DNA of 64,000 nt from Vanessa cardui (Eukaryota > Arthropoda > Insecta > Lepidoptera > Nymphalidae), in assembly GCF_905220365.1 (NCBI RefSeq), contig NC_061124.1, forward strand, positions 14,696,501-14,760,500, in the 5' to 3' direction. Shown in pieces: positions 43,575-55,341 of this stretch. How positions within the stretch are numbered: the stretch's first letter is position 1; each line of letters starts with the position of its first letter. Made by a program: the position numbers and the translations under genes. The notes beneath the pieces are model-generated. The model did no database searches, was not told the DNA's origin, and was given only the letters and a program-made list of their open reading frames with translations.

Positions 43575-45375
43575 CGTTTTAGCTATTTACTTTGACCTAA
43601 AATAAGTGAATATTGGGAAAAAATTTGCTACATCCAAAATCTCTTAATACCCGGTACTAGTATCAACAGACCTGCAGATGACTAGATGGGTGAAAATTAT
43701 TACCAAAAATTGTAAATTATATTATAACATCATCAGTTTATTTAATATTTTTTAATAAACGTCAAAAATGCAGGAGAGAAAGTTTTATATTATGTGTAAC
43801 GATTTGGACCATTTGAGCTTCATCCTATTTAGGCAGAGGGAAGCTTTTATTGTAGTCTCAGTGTCTTATTCTCAACTTAATACTTATCTTCAACGTAAAA
43901 TGTTCTGTTATTAAGGAAATCACAAAAAGTCTTGTTTATACTACGAATAAAACCACTTTCATAACTCATACTTCTATACTGTATTGTGTACACCATAATT
44001 CTATCATTAATATGAAAAATTCTAAAAAAGATTTATAATATTGTTTTTAATTTATTTCTGAACTTCTTCTTGAAGTTTCAAAGATAAGAGAAAATGTTCT
44101 AAAATTGCAACATACCTCGAAAGAGTAAGTAGTGAAAGATTTTTTTAACATTTAATTGAAATGTTTGACGTCTTTAAGAAATTAACTCGAAAAATATAAA
44201 AAGACAGTAATGCGAACAAATTGTAGCGGTCCGTGTTACCTTAGTTTTATAATTTTATATGGGGTTGTCAAAGTAATTTCAATTAATTTTTTTTCAAATG
44301 TAATTCTATACTTCCAAAAAGAATCTACATAGATATTATATTTTAGATTTTATTTGATCATTTTATATAGTTACGGTATTTTTTTATTATTTTGTTATAT
44401 TAATTTAAAAAATATTTCGTTTACGATTTTAAGCGACACATACATTTATTATTTACTTTTCTTTTAAGATTTTTCACAGGCATCTTAAGTAATAAACATT
44501 ATGAAAAGCATGGAAATCCCTGACAGAATTTGTACAGTATACCCTTTCAATTTTTATTTATTTATAAGTTAATGCATTAAAATTAAATTTCTTTTTAATT
44601 TAGATATATCATACATTCGTTACAGTACCAAAGTAAACCCATGCTGGCATCGTTTTCTGAAACGAATTTAATAAAACACCTTTAAATGCCTGTAATCTAC
44701 GTTTAAGTAAATTGGTCAAGGCCGATTAATAGTGCTTAGTACAAATCCTAAATAGTTTTCTTTGAAAGAAGTTCCCGATAAGCTTAACTCGGGAGGCCGA
44801 AAAATTCATTTCCTCGGAACGAGTTTTTGTATAGACTGTCGAAACCTGGAAAAAATATGCTCCGTTTTCAATATATTAGAAAGTGCGTGTCCTTTTGACA
44901 CAATAGACCACGTTAGTGGTTCTTTTGTAAAACTATCCATTCATCGCAGACTTCTTCCGCCCTATTGTTGCTTCTATTCCGTAATAAATCGCTCGTTTAA
45001 AGCTTCCTGCCCTTTGTACGCCTACTGAACTGATTGTTAGAGCCTTTTAATGTTTTCGATTTTACATTTTTTCTTGCATTTTGTTGTTTAATTCACCCTT
45101 TTACATTTAACAGTTTAAAAAGTACGCCATCATGATTAGTGACCTTCATATCTCTGTACTACCCGTATACCCTTAGCAACAGACGTTGCCGCTCTTACAT
45201 CATGTTGTCGCTTTGTTGTTAGTGCAGCTGAAGTATGGTACCCACGCCTTTAATTACTTTGACTCGACTTTTTTAAATACATAACAATACAAAATAAAAC
45301 CCAGTGGCATTCTCTGTTTTAGAAAATATTACTTTCTTTTATTGGTCTTGTATATGAAAGCTCAAAAACTATTTG
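43575..45375. other. No supported gene; GC-richer patch at 44740-45060
   Basis: Mostly AT-rich. 44762-45028 holds an 88-residue plus frame starting MKEVPDKLNSGGRKIHFLGT in a GC-richer patch; no domain or splice context is recognisable. 45170-45250 is also less AT-rich. Confidence 0.35.
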
Positions 45376-45553
45376 ATAGTAGTAGTCGCCCGCGGCTTCG
45401 CATTTTAGGATGTTGGTTGTCATGTGCTAGGCAAGAAAGCCTATGTCCTTTCTTGGAGTTTAAGTTTGCTTCATATCAATTCAGCGGTTTGGTAGCGAAA
45501 GAGTGACAGACAGACAGATAGACACAATTACTTTCACATTTATAATATTAGGT
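45376..45553 (-). mobile_element. Non-autonomous Helitron-like element (second family)
   Basis: tagtcgcccgcggcttcgca at the inverted 3' end, gtcatgtgctaggcaagaaa, gcttcatatcaattcagcgg, (cagacagac)n and tttcacatttataatattag on the right. Same family as 16334-16520. Confidence 0.6.
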
Positions 45554-45899
45554 TAATGTAACAAATAATGTCCAAAAATTTTAGAAATAAAATCCGTGAA
45601 TATCTGAAAGTGGCCTTCTTTTAACGAGAAACCGTTTGAAACTAGTTGAGCAAAAATGTGAATTTTAAAATGTCTTTTATGACGTACAAATCTTTTCACA
45701 GCGTTCTGCATCACTGAATACAGGCGACTGTAGTGTGTTGTAACAGTTTCTCGATTTAAAGTTGGTGCCTGCGCTTAAACCAGTCCACTGGTTAACATCT
45801 CTCTATAAAACTAAATGCAAAGTGTTTTGTTTAAATGGACTAAAATTATATTTATTAAATTAAATATTATTATTTTTATTTTAGTTACTTAAATATTGA
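45554..45899. other. No gene recognised
   Basis: 45690-45790 is slightly GC-richer (cttaaaccagtccactggtt). Nothing supported. Confidence 0.4.
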
Positions 45900-45975
45900 T
45901 GAAAGCCCACATTGGTGTGCATTTGGAGAGGCCTATGTTCAACAGTGGACAAATATGGGCTGCTGTCGATTGATT
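45900..45975 (+). pseudogene. RTE-type LINE 3' end, short
   Basis: gtgcatttggagaggcctat then gttcaacagtggacaaatat encodes the FGEAYVQQWT-like end (with one frame change). Only about 70 bp. Confidence 0.6.
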
Positions 45976-46282
45976 AAATCAGTCAAATGGTAGAACTTGG
46001 AACAAACCTTTCTAGCTAGATACATTATAAGGGCTTTCATTTCTTCTTCCGTGAAGCTACAAATTTAGTATTATTATGTTATGGTTCAATAAACTACCAG
46101 TATAAGGAACATATCATCGGAGTTTAAGGTTGTAAGTTTTTTTTACAGCGTAAGTTTTTACGGGGAGTTCTAGCCACGTATCACCAGGTGATCCATTGAC
46201 CCTCAAGCCTAACATACATAGGCATACTATAAAAACAGATATCTGAAAACCCTTTAATGTTCCTCTGAAAAAATTCTTCTTA

Positions 46283-46577
46283 TTTTTTTATGGTATAAGT
46301 TGGCGGACGAACATATGGGCCACCTGATGGTAAGTAGTCACCATCGCCTATAGACAATGACGCTCTAAGAAATATTAACTATTCCTTACAACGATAATGT
46401 GCCACCAACCTTAGGAACTAAGAAGTTATGTCCCTTGTGCCTGTAGTTACACTGGCTTACTCAACCTTCAGACCGGAACACAAGAATACTGAGTACTGTT
46501 ATTTGGCGGTAGAATAACTGATGAGTGGGTGGTACCTACCCAGACGGGCTTGCACAAAGCCCTACCACCAAGTATAA
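46283..46577 (-). mobile_element. Poly-A retroposon B, good copy
   Basis: Left tatttttttatggtataagt, ggcggacgaacatatgggcc, tagacaatgacgctctaaga, acaacgataatgtgccacca, ggtacctacccagacgggct, right taccaccaagtata. This is one of the best copies for building a consensus. Confidence 0.8.
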
Positions 46578-47164
46578 ACTAACCTTAACCTCGAAGAAAA
46601 TGTTTTAGGGTTTATTATGCTGCACCTCTTGTATTGGTAGATATTTATAGGAGTAATTACGGCATATTCCTTTAACACATTCAAATGATTGACTTGAACT
46701 CATTCGGGTTTGAACCTGCGATGGTACACGTGGCCTACCAATATATATAGCTATGAGTATGTAATGGTTGATAATGGAACGTTGAAAAATCTACATAATA
46801 TATACGAAGATTATGAGCCGACAGTAAAGGAGCTACGAAATATTAAAATGAAGTATAAATTATGTCACGAAACAGCTCGGCAGCCTTAAATATTAATTAT
46901 AGTTTACGTGATCGTCGGCGTGAAGGCTGGATCAAAGGGTAATGGAAACATTCAAGTCTAAAACATCGGCGATGGTATTTTAATGAGGTTTAGGCTTTGC
47001 CAAATTGAACGCTTTGTTAAATATTTATTTACCTTTCATTAAAGTATTTTCATAGCGATGTTATAAAATTTTGTTGGATGTTCTATTTTGGAACAATTTC
47101 ATCAGCATTAAATTGGATAAAAATATGTATATAAACGTTTCAAAAGGATTTTTAGATTTATATT
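46578..47164. other. No gene; possible SINE head trace at 46685-46745
   Basis: 46685-46745 on the minus strand has a box-B-like ggttcaaacccg after gtaccatcgca, possibly the head of SINE D. The rest is not recognised. Confidence 0.35.
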
Positions 47165-47300
47165 GTAAAATGACGTGTCAAAAATGCGTATCAGGGTAAA
47201 CTTGAATAAAGTAAATTTTAGCTTTTCAAATAATAAAAAACAAAATAAATTTTATTCAAGTGGGCTTTTACAAGCACTTTTGAATCATAATATAAGAATT
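47165..47300. mobile_element. Two LINE tails in opposite orientation
   Basis: 47165-47215 reads aaatgacgtgtcaaaaatgc and aaacttgaataaag (plus orientation, worn). 47222-47300 reads aaataaattttattcaagtg then ggcttttacaagcacttttg (minus orientation). They meet tail to tail. Confidence 0.6.
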
Positions 47301-47329
47301 AAGTGAAGCGAGTGAATAAACGTGGATGA

Positions 47330-47515
47330 GAATATATAGGTGATAAGTGGCTGATGGTAATTGGTTACTTTAAAAACATTAATCATTTTTTACATCGGTC
47401 TCGATTTACTGGCTCACTCCCGGTCAAACTACAACACAAAGATACTGAATGTTGCTGTTTGTAAAATATCTGGTACCTATCCAAGTGGGCTTGCAAAAAG
47501 TCCTACCACAAATTA
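47330..47515 (-). mobile_element. Retroposon B, decayed
   Basis: gatggtaattggttacttta, tttactggctcactcccggt, gtaaaatatctggtacctat, ccaagtgggcttgcaaaaag and tcctaccacaaatta. Confidence 0.55.
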
Positions 47516-48616
47516 ACTGGTTTGGTCTTTTTTATGCTAAAGGCGGCAAATAGGCACGAGACTAACCTGATTTCAAGTGCATGCCTATAGACATCAGCAA
47601 CACTGAAGGCTAAACGCTATTGATAGTGACGAAACCAAACAATATGTACATTAATATCTTTAATTGTAGACTTTTAAAAGAAATAGCAAATAAAAACTTA
47701 GGACATTTTAAGAATTTAAAAATAATAATCAAGACATTGCTGATTGTTGACAAAAAGGATATCCCTGTTGAATCGGAATTCTGATTCTTTGGGAAGAAAC
47801 AAAATAAACAGACCTCCTGTTACCAGTGTAAGCAATTAAGTAAGGTTATATACTTTATGTTTTTAATAAAAATAAAAACAAAATTAATTTGCATAAATAA
47901 AGAAATGACATAAAAATCTTGGTAATATTCATAGAATGATCGAATCTATCACGCTTCTTTACTTTCAAAATTTAATTACGTGGAAGAATATTGGAAATTC
48001 CCACTGTTCATTTAACAGTCAAAACTGACAATGACTTAAAAATTATAAAACGTTTTAAAAATACGACGTGAAGGCGATATTTTCACGCCTTAATCCCCTC
48101 TGGTTCTGACGTAGTCGAATAAATGTGCCCCGTCAAAGCCCGTGGGTGTCGTGAGAGAAGACTAAGAGAATTTTTGCAAGCCACATCCATCAATCGAGTT
48201 TGTAAGCGCCACCACTCGTTTGAGGAAGAGGAAAATAAAACAAAATCTATCACGAGCATACAATGATGACAGTCTAATAAGGATGATTTAGATGATTAGT
48301 TCAATGAGGTTTTATAATTAGCTGAGCTGCAACAAAGACATATTGCACGTTTTATTATTCGTATTAGAGTTTGACAAAAAATCAATCAAGCAGTTTTGAG
48401 TAATCAATGAATATTAAAAACATATGTCAATTATGTAAACGCTTTATTTGTTATTGAAATGGATTACTAATAAATAATAGGTAATGCTAAAACATTAACA
48501 GTAGTATTTAATATAGTTTGGAATATAAAAGAGAAGACTACACAAAACTTTAAAGATTTCCAACTTAAAAGTGATGTCTAACGAAACAGTTTTTCTGTTT
48601 TTCTAACCTTAAGAAC
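47516..48616. other. No gene recognised
   Basis: 48060-48240 is GC-richer (cttaatcccctctggttctg, gtgccccgtcaaagcccgtg) but carries no open frame. Confidence 0.4.
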
Positions 48617-48846
48617 TAACGACATCCGTTGTCAAGTAGTGTGTACACCGGGTTTCATGGGTACGCAACTCCGAGGTCCCGGGTTCAACTCCCAGATGAG
48701 TAGATGTAGAAAAATTTCATTAATTTTTATGCTGTCTTGGGTCTAGGTGTTCGTGGTAATAGCGTTACTTCTGATTTTCTATAACACAAGTGCTTTAGCT
48801 AGTTACATTGGGATCAGAGTAATGTACATATGTTATGTTGTCCAAT
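48617..48846 (+). mobile_element. tRNA-headed SINE C
   Basis: gttgtcaagtagtgtgtaca, ccgaggtcccgggttcaact (box B), gatgtagaaaaatttcatta, gttacttctgattttctata, tgggatcagagtaatgtaca, atgttgtccaat. It has a fuller 3' half than 27016. Confidence 0.75.
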
Positions 48847-49006
48847 TTTTATAAAAATCAAAGAACTAAGATATTATATCCCTTGTGTGTATGTTTTCCA
48901 AGTGGACAACAATATAGATACCACGCAGTTAGATTTGTACTAAGCGCTAACACCAGACAGCAATTTCGATACTACCAAAAATCTTTTAATGCATGACCAA
49001 CAACAA

Positions 49007-49327
49007 GAGCTGAGATGGCCCAGTGGTTAGAACGCGTGCATCTTAACCGATGATTGCGGGTTCAAACCCAGGCAAGCACCGCTATATATATGTGCTTAAT
49101 TTGTGTTTATAATTCATCTCGTGCTCGGCGGTGAAGGAAAACATCGTAAGGAAACCTGCATGTGTCTAATTTCATAGAAATTCTGCCACATTTGCATTCC
49201 ACCAACTGGCATTGGAACAGCGTGGTGGAATATGTTCCAAAACCCTCTCCTTAATGGAAGAGGAGGCCTTATCTCAGCAGTGGGAAATTTACAGGCTGTT
49301 ACTTTACTTACTTTTTTTACTTTACTT
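49007..49327 (+). mobile_element. Metulj-like SINE, best full-length copy
   Basis: Head gagctgagatggcccagtgg, box B gggttcaaacccag, gctatatatatgtgcttaat, cgtgctcggcggtgaaggaa, attccaccaactggcattgg, aatatgttccaaaacc, tail gttactttacttactt. Target duplication atgaccaac at 48993-49001 and 49328-49336. It makes a good reference for the family in this genome. The minus ORF 49114-49335 is antisense to it. Confidence 0.92.
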
Positions 49328-49336
49328 ATGACCAAC

Positions 49337-49754
49337 TTAACAGAAAATCCTAGTCATTAGCCTTGCTTATGAATTTAGTATCAAATGTGTACATATGTAA
49401 CTATACTAGTGAGACAGTCGATTTTATGCCACAGTAATATATTGTACATCTAAATTGATGTTCCTTACCAGCATATTTGTGTATTATACCTGAAATGTCA
49501 TACATCAGCTGTTATTATCTTTGATATATGTCATAAATTATACAACAATATCCCATTGTTGTTCGCTGGTGCTTAGCGACTATTAATCAGATTGGGTTGA
49601 CAGCGTTTCACCTCTTCAATGTTATTACTATGATAGCCATTACGTTTGCTGTATAAAAATGTGATATAAGCTTGTACTTTATAGACAATAATTTCATTTT
49701 ATAAGCTATTCCTATTCGATACGATTTTTAGTTATTAAAAATCGAAATTAGACT
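49337..49754. other. No gene recognised
   Basis: AT-rich; nothing recognised. Confidence 0.4.
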
Positions 49755-49870
49755 ATACTTTATTCAAGTAGGTTTTTAAAACGACATTTGAATCGTCAAT
49801 TAGCAACTATATCAAGTGAAGCTACCACCGCTTCGGAAAGCAGATTCAATCGAGAAGAACCAGTAGAAAT
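49755..49870 (-). mobile_element. LINE 3' tail (TTTGA family)
   Basis: actttattcaagtaggtttt, cgacatttgaatcgtcaatt, gaagctaccaccgcttcgga and aagcagattcaatcgagaag are the inverse of the 3' tail seen at 29370-29490. Confidence 0.75.
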
Positions 49871-52371
49871 TGACAAAATCAGTACTCTACTTACAGTTAC
49901 TCTTTCTTTTCTTTTCAACATTTAAAGATAAGTATAATTATATTTAACCAAAATAACTGTATCTGTATCATTCATATGAATGTAATGTAATGTCTTGAAG
50001 TCATCAAGTATTAAATCCAAGCTATTTTATAGATAAACATATAAACATCATAATATTAGTAACTGTAAAATTTTGAAATCGAATTGTTTACGATCATCGT
50101 TGTAACTAAACTAGAAAATTCTCTAAGATATTCAATGAATGTTGCCACGCAGCTGAGAGAATGCATTTTTGACAGGTCTGTGATCGACGATGTATCTTTA
50201 AAACTACAAGGAACTTACGAAAAACATTATCGGTATTTGTTTGCCCTACTTTCGTTGACAAAATATACATTTTACTTTAACCAACGTACGTTGTTAAAAG
50301 GTTATATCAACTAGAGTATATCGCAGGTCATAATCAACTGATAAATTGATGGTAATGCATTTTCTCAATGGCTGGACTTCACATTATAAATCTCGTTTAT
50401 GTGGGAGAACCTTTAATATAACTTCAGAGTATTCATTAACTATTTATAAAATTCATAGACAAAAATGAGCGGAGGGTCAGCAAGAAAATGTTTAATTGAT
50501 ATATTTATTTTGTAACATTTATCTATTTATTAATTAATAGCAATATATCATAAATTATAAATTTTAATAGCAATTAAATTCTGAAACATATATCAGAATA
50601 TATACATGAATTATTTGGATAATTTTAACGGCTAAAGTCTAAATCGTTTTCCGACCCTACTTTTCTGGATGAACGACTTTTCTTGTTGCGAATAATTTGG
50701 AAACGACGACATGTTCTAAATTATTCAAACGAATATTATATTATACAGGACAATATTAATCTATAGTAAAAGCCAAAGTCATATATCTTATTAGGAATAT
50801 AACACGATCAGAAAAGATACTGCATGCTTTTAAAGTTCTTAATAACAATGTATGTATAGTATACCTTACCCAAGACCCGCACTTACTTCTTCTTACATCC
50901 CAGTTCCTGAGATAAATTACTCCATAACATGTGCAATATGATATATAAATTTAAACTTCATGATATGGTTAAGTAACTGCTCCCACAGCACTGCAAATAA
51001 TAGCGTATATAAAGTTAATATTAAGCTGTTTCTCGTGTTTGCGGAGTTGACTGCGTCTTGAACGTGAGCTGTGCTGAAACTACGAAAATATCTTTACTGT
51101 TTTATTCACGTTGAAAAGAACATATAATATAAATGATTAACTGGATTTTGTATACGATACGCCATTTTAGAAATAAAATTTAAAATAAAGTCCTTCTATT
51201 CATAAATTACAAGATGATATTGAAAAATTATCTCTAATGTGGCAATGGAATTTGTTTTGTTTACAAAAAAATTCCAAAAAAATTATTTTATGTACGGAAT
51301 ATAAGAAAACATCCATACGATTTAAATGTGTGATGTGTGCAAATTTAAAAATCGAAATCGAAACGAAAGCATTATTGCCTTAATTTCCTATATTTGGATA
51401 CATTTTTGGGCATATGAACGCTGATTCCTCAATTCCTATTTAACGCAAACGGCGCCACGAGAAACGGCAAGTAATCACGTAATTCGTTTGGATTTCACTT
51501 TTGTCTGAATTTCTGTTTATCATAGCATCTTTTGAATTATTCAAGGTTCACGTTATCCATATTTTCAATATCCATCGACAATACGTTATCCTTTGCTGAT
51601 CTTTCTTGTTTCTGGTTCAACGGAAAAAGGTATTATTGGAATTAAGTACTTTGTTCGAATCGTGTCCCCTTCAAAGGTTTTAGGGTTCCGATGATACATT
51701 CGAAGAAATGAATTTCAACGAATACCTGTCGCTATTCTTATTCTTAGACATTGTTTTTCTGTTGTTATCGTGCCAGGTTATTTCGTAATAAGTAGCTGTG
51801 ATTCTAATTACAAATTAAATGAGTTTTTATTCATTTTAACCTAAAAAAGAACTTCCTAACTAATTAAGTTCTTATTTTAAATTCCTTTTTTTTTACATTT
51901 CATTTACATTTAAATCAGTTTGCTTTGCGTTAAAACCTATTCATAGTTTTGTGTACATTGAATAAGTATATTGAGTGAATACTTTTTTGTTATATCTGTG
52001 TTATAATCTGTAGTAGGTTTGATTGATTACGTATCGTTAGTTCTTCTTCTCATAAATTGGCGTGTTCATCAGTTCGATCTTCTAATTAAAATTGGTTTTC
52101 TTTGTTTTAGTTCAGATATTTTAATGATCTGTTACCGATCTTCAACTTTTTACGACTTCCACGTAGAATTAATAAGAGATATGAATCATTATAGCAAAAA
52201 ATGCATACAGCTGAAACACAACGTAAGATGTATGTGATGAATCGAACATCGAGTGCTGTAACGCATATAATTTACGAACCTTAAAAGTACAAATTATACA
52301 AAATTTTCTTTGGTCTTACCTTTACTTTAGGTCTTTGCTCGTTAAGATATGTATATATACATAATATATAT
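49871..52371. other. Longest stretch with nothing recognised
   Basis: 2.5 kb of AT-rich DNA with no repeat match within the window. 51400-51520 (cgcaaacggcgccacgagaa) and 50640-50720 are GC-richer islands. Frames at 50084-50314 and 52019-52237 show no domains. If a host exon exists in this window, this is a reasonable place to look, but I see no proof. Confidence 0.4.
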
Positions 52372-52430
52372 AAGGGACATACTACCTTAGGTCCCAAGGT
52401 TGGTGGTGTCAATACACCATTAGATTACAT
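52372..52430 (+). repeat. 59-bp segment, exact duplicate of 52864-52922
   Basis: aagggacatactaccttagg ... attagattacat is identical at both positions, 492 bp apart. The second copy is part of a retroposon B copy, including its private variants, while this one has no retroposon sequence on either side. It is a duplicated piece of the other. Confidence 0.9.
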
Positions 52431-52677
52431 AAAATTTTGTTTAATAACGAATAAGTTTGTAAATGTACAATTCATATCAGTCTTGCTTCGTCAAAAATGT
52501 TCTGTATACCTACTGTATTTTTGCTGTGTATTTTTTCTTTTCTTCAGGAACTTACTTACTGTCCTTAGTTTACCATAACTGATAAGCATAAAAAATGTAA
52601 ATCCGAAATTGGCTTCTGTTTGGACAATGTAATTTTCTTTTATTAATTACTTTTGTATAAGCTGTGGATTTTGTTAC

Positions 52678-52709
52678 AAATAAATAAATAAATAAATAAA
52701 TAAATAAAT
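52678..52709. repeat. (AAAT)8 microsatellite
   Basis: aaat repeated eight times, followed by an A-run (52716-52727) and two or three more aaat units. Confidence 0.9.
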
Positions 52710-52837
52710 TAATGTAAAAAAAAAAAATTAATAAATAAATAATACTGATGTTAAAATTAATATTATCACGATTTGCTATTAGTTATTTACAAATATACCA
52801 ATAACGTTAATAATCATTAGGTGAAGTCGGTTTGAAG

Positions 52838-53010
52838 GGTGAAAGAGCCAGTGTAACTGGCACAAGGGACATACTACCTTAGGTCCCAAGGTTGGTGGTG
52901 TCAATACACCATTAGATTACATTTCTAACAGCGCCTATGTCTGTGGGCGGTGGTGACCACTTATCATAAGGTGGCCCACGTGCTTGTCCGCAAAATGTTT
53001 GCACAAAAAA
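52838..53010 (+). mobile_element. Poly-A retroposon B, 3' half
   Basis: gaagggtgaaagagccagtg, tgtaactggcacaagggaca, gcgcctatgtctgtgggcgg, tggtgaccacttatcataag, gtggcccacgtgcttgtccg, then aaaa. The segment 52864-52922 is duplicated upstream at 52372. Confidence 0.7.
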
Positions 53011-53669
53011 AAGAAATTGCCCAATGCCCTCTTTCACATCGTGCCGAAAACCGGTACAAAAATCTACGCTACTATCTAAGCTACGTTTGCTACTCGCCTT
53101 CGAATGTAATGAATTAATCTCCAAGCTGACTTCCTGCTTTTACCTTGGTGTTACTAATTGAAATACCAATAATTGTATTCCATTTACCCCTGATTTTATC
53201 TTCAAATTATAGGGTACTAATCTGGCCAAATATATCTGGTCAATCGAAAACGATCCAAAATTTTCATTGATATAATAATAGCAACGCCATCTAATCATCG
53301 TAATTGCTTATTTGATGTTTCTGTTACTAACACTGTGATGTTATATAATGATTGTTACCACAATCAAGAGATTTTCGTTTGTGTATTTTGTACCGAACTG
53401 TTGTTATTGTTGTATCTGATTTTGAGTATATTTGTTTTAAGTTTATTTTGTTTACGCTTCTGTTAGTAACAAGCTCTCTCTTACAAGCTTAGCAATACTA
53501 TACTATTATAGTTTGTGCATAATTTATTTTACCTTTCAGCCCGAACGCCATTCGTTTAAATTCAATTTTACTTTCTATAAACAGTTTTCATATATAGGTT
53601 ATTTTCTATGACAAAATATTTCCACGAAAACAGTAATGTCGAATTAATTATCACTGAAAATAAACATTG
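53011..53669. other. No gene recognised
   Basis: AT-rich DNA. The frame 52912-53124 is antisense to retroposon B and its flank. Confidence 0.4.
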
Positions 53670-53681
53670 TATAATATGTAT

Positions 53682-53970
53682 GTGTAGAACGCGTGCATCT
53701 TATCCGATGATTTCCGGTTCAAACCCAGGCAAGCACCACTATATATATGTGATTAATTTGTGTTTATAATTCATCTCGTGCTCGGCGGTGAAGGAAAACA
53801 TCGTGAGGATACCTGCATGTGTCTAGTTTCATCGAAATTCTGCCACGTGTTTATTCCACCAACCCGCATTGGAACAGCAGGGTGGAATATGTTCCAAACC
53901 CGTGGTGGTTAATGGAAGAGGAGGCCTTATCCCAGCAGTGGGAAATTTACAGACTATTACTTTACATTAC
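53682..53970 (+). mobile_element. Metulj-like SINE, 5'-truncated, 12-bp target duplication
   Basis: Starts inside the head (gtgtagaacgcgtgcatctt), box B ggttcaaacccagg, then the full body and tail actattactttacattac. Flanked by tataatatgtat at 53670-53681 and 53971-53982 (exact). This proves an incomplete reverse-transcription insertion and not later loss of the head. Confidence 0.9.
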
Positions 53971-53982
53971 TATAATATGTAT

Positions 53983-54541
53983 AATTAGAACACGATGAAT
54001 TCGTGTATAATTTGTTTATTGAATCATTTAAGCGATTTTGACATAGTTTTATTTATTTAAGTCTATAGCATAATCTCCACCTGATAAAACATTCATTATT
54101 GTCTAAACTAATATTATAAATGCTCATTCACGGTCAATTCACTGAACCAAATTTGATAATGCTAAAAAGGGAGTGAGCGACAGGCGTTTAAAACAAAATA
54201 AAATCTCTAAAAACTGTGTGCAATCTATTGAAATTTCTCGAAGGGAATTTGAACTCTAAAATCGATATAAAGGTATTACTTTTCGAGCGTTACAAACTAT
54301 TTATGTTAGTGGTAAAATAATTAATGAGTGGTTGGTACCCGTCTACACTACATAATAGGTTTACATGTACGCCTCTACACATATAGCCAGTAGCTCAAAT
54401 AGTGATAAGCCAAAGCTTTGAATAAGGGACTGGAAACATATGCAGGTTTCCTGCGTTTGATATTATAAATCAATAAATTCTAGCATCAATTTTAACTAAT
54501 CTTATAAAATAATTTGATTTATTTTAAATACAAAAAATAAT
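53983..54541. other. Spacer with a Helitron 5' trace
   Basis: 54108-54175 (actaatattataaatgctca, ctgaaccaaatttgataatg) resembles the 5' start of the second Helitron-like family. Nothing else recognised. Confidence 0.4.
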
Positions 54542-54847
54542 TACTTGTTGGTAGGGCAAGTTTGTGCAAGCCCGTCTGGGTAGGTTCCACCCACTCATCA
54601 GTTATTCTACCGCCAAAAAACAGTACTCAGTATTGTTGTGTTCCGGTTTGAAGGGTGAGTGAGCCAGTCTAGTAACTACAGGCACAAGGGACATAACATC
54701 TTAGTTCCCAAGGTTGGTAGCATATTGACGATGTAAGGAATAGTTAATATTTCTTACAGCGTCATTGTCTATGGGTGATGGTGACCACTTACCATCAGGT
54801 GGCCCATATGCTCGTCCGCCAAACTATACCATAAAACAAAAACAAAC
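54542..54847 (+). mobile_element. Poly-A retroposon B, full-length sense copy
   Basis: Reads in sense orientation: ttacttgttggtagggcaag, cccgtctgggtaggttccac, accgccaaaaaacagtactc, gtgttccggtttgaagggtg, acataacatcttagttccca, atagttaatatttcttacag, catcaggtggcccatatgct, then ccaaactataccataaaac with an A-rich tail. This copy shows the orientation of the family. Confidence 0.8.
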
Positions 54848-54975
54848 ATTTTTTCATTTTGATTTTTTTTTCATATAGGCAGTGAATGTTGCTCTTTTTT
54901 AACTGCATTCAGAATTATTTTGAAACTTTTGTATAGATTATATACTGATTACTTTTAAATTATACTATCTACTAC

Positions 54976-55172
54976 TCTATACTAATATTATAAATGAGAA
55001 AGTAATTCTGCTTTTCTGTATGTCTGTCTATCACTCTTTCACGACCAAACTAATGAACTGAATTTGACAAAATTTGCTTTGAAGCAAACTTGAACTCTAA
55101 GGAAGGCTTTTTTTGCCTAACACATGATAGCCAACCACCTAAAATGCGAGTTAAGTTGCGGCGAGAATTAGT
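54976..55172 (+). mobile_element. Non-autonomous Helitron-like element (second family)
   Basis: Start tctatactaatattataaat (TC 5' end), tctgtatgtctgtctatcac, gaactgaatttgacaaaatt, gccaaccacctaaaatgcga and a degraded 3' end gcggcgagaattagtat. Same family as 16334 and 45376. The long ORF 55090-55455 (121 residues) is a chance frame across this, a spacer and the next SINE. Confidence 0.6.
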
Positions 55173-55341
55173 ATCATATAAAACTGAGTTAGGCAGATTT
55201 CATAATTTTAGATTTACAACATACCCTCTTCGATTATTGTCGATCGATCAATGGCAATTTAAAAAGGGATACGTCAATATGACCCAATGTATCGTCGATC
55301 AAATTGATAAACATGATTTATTGTATGATATTAGTATAACA

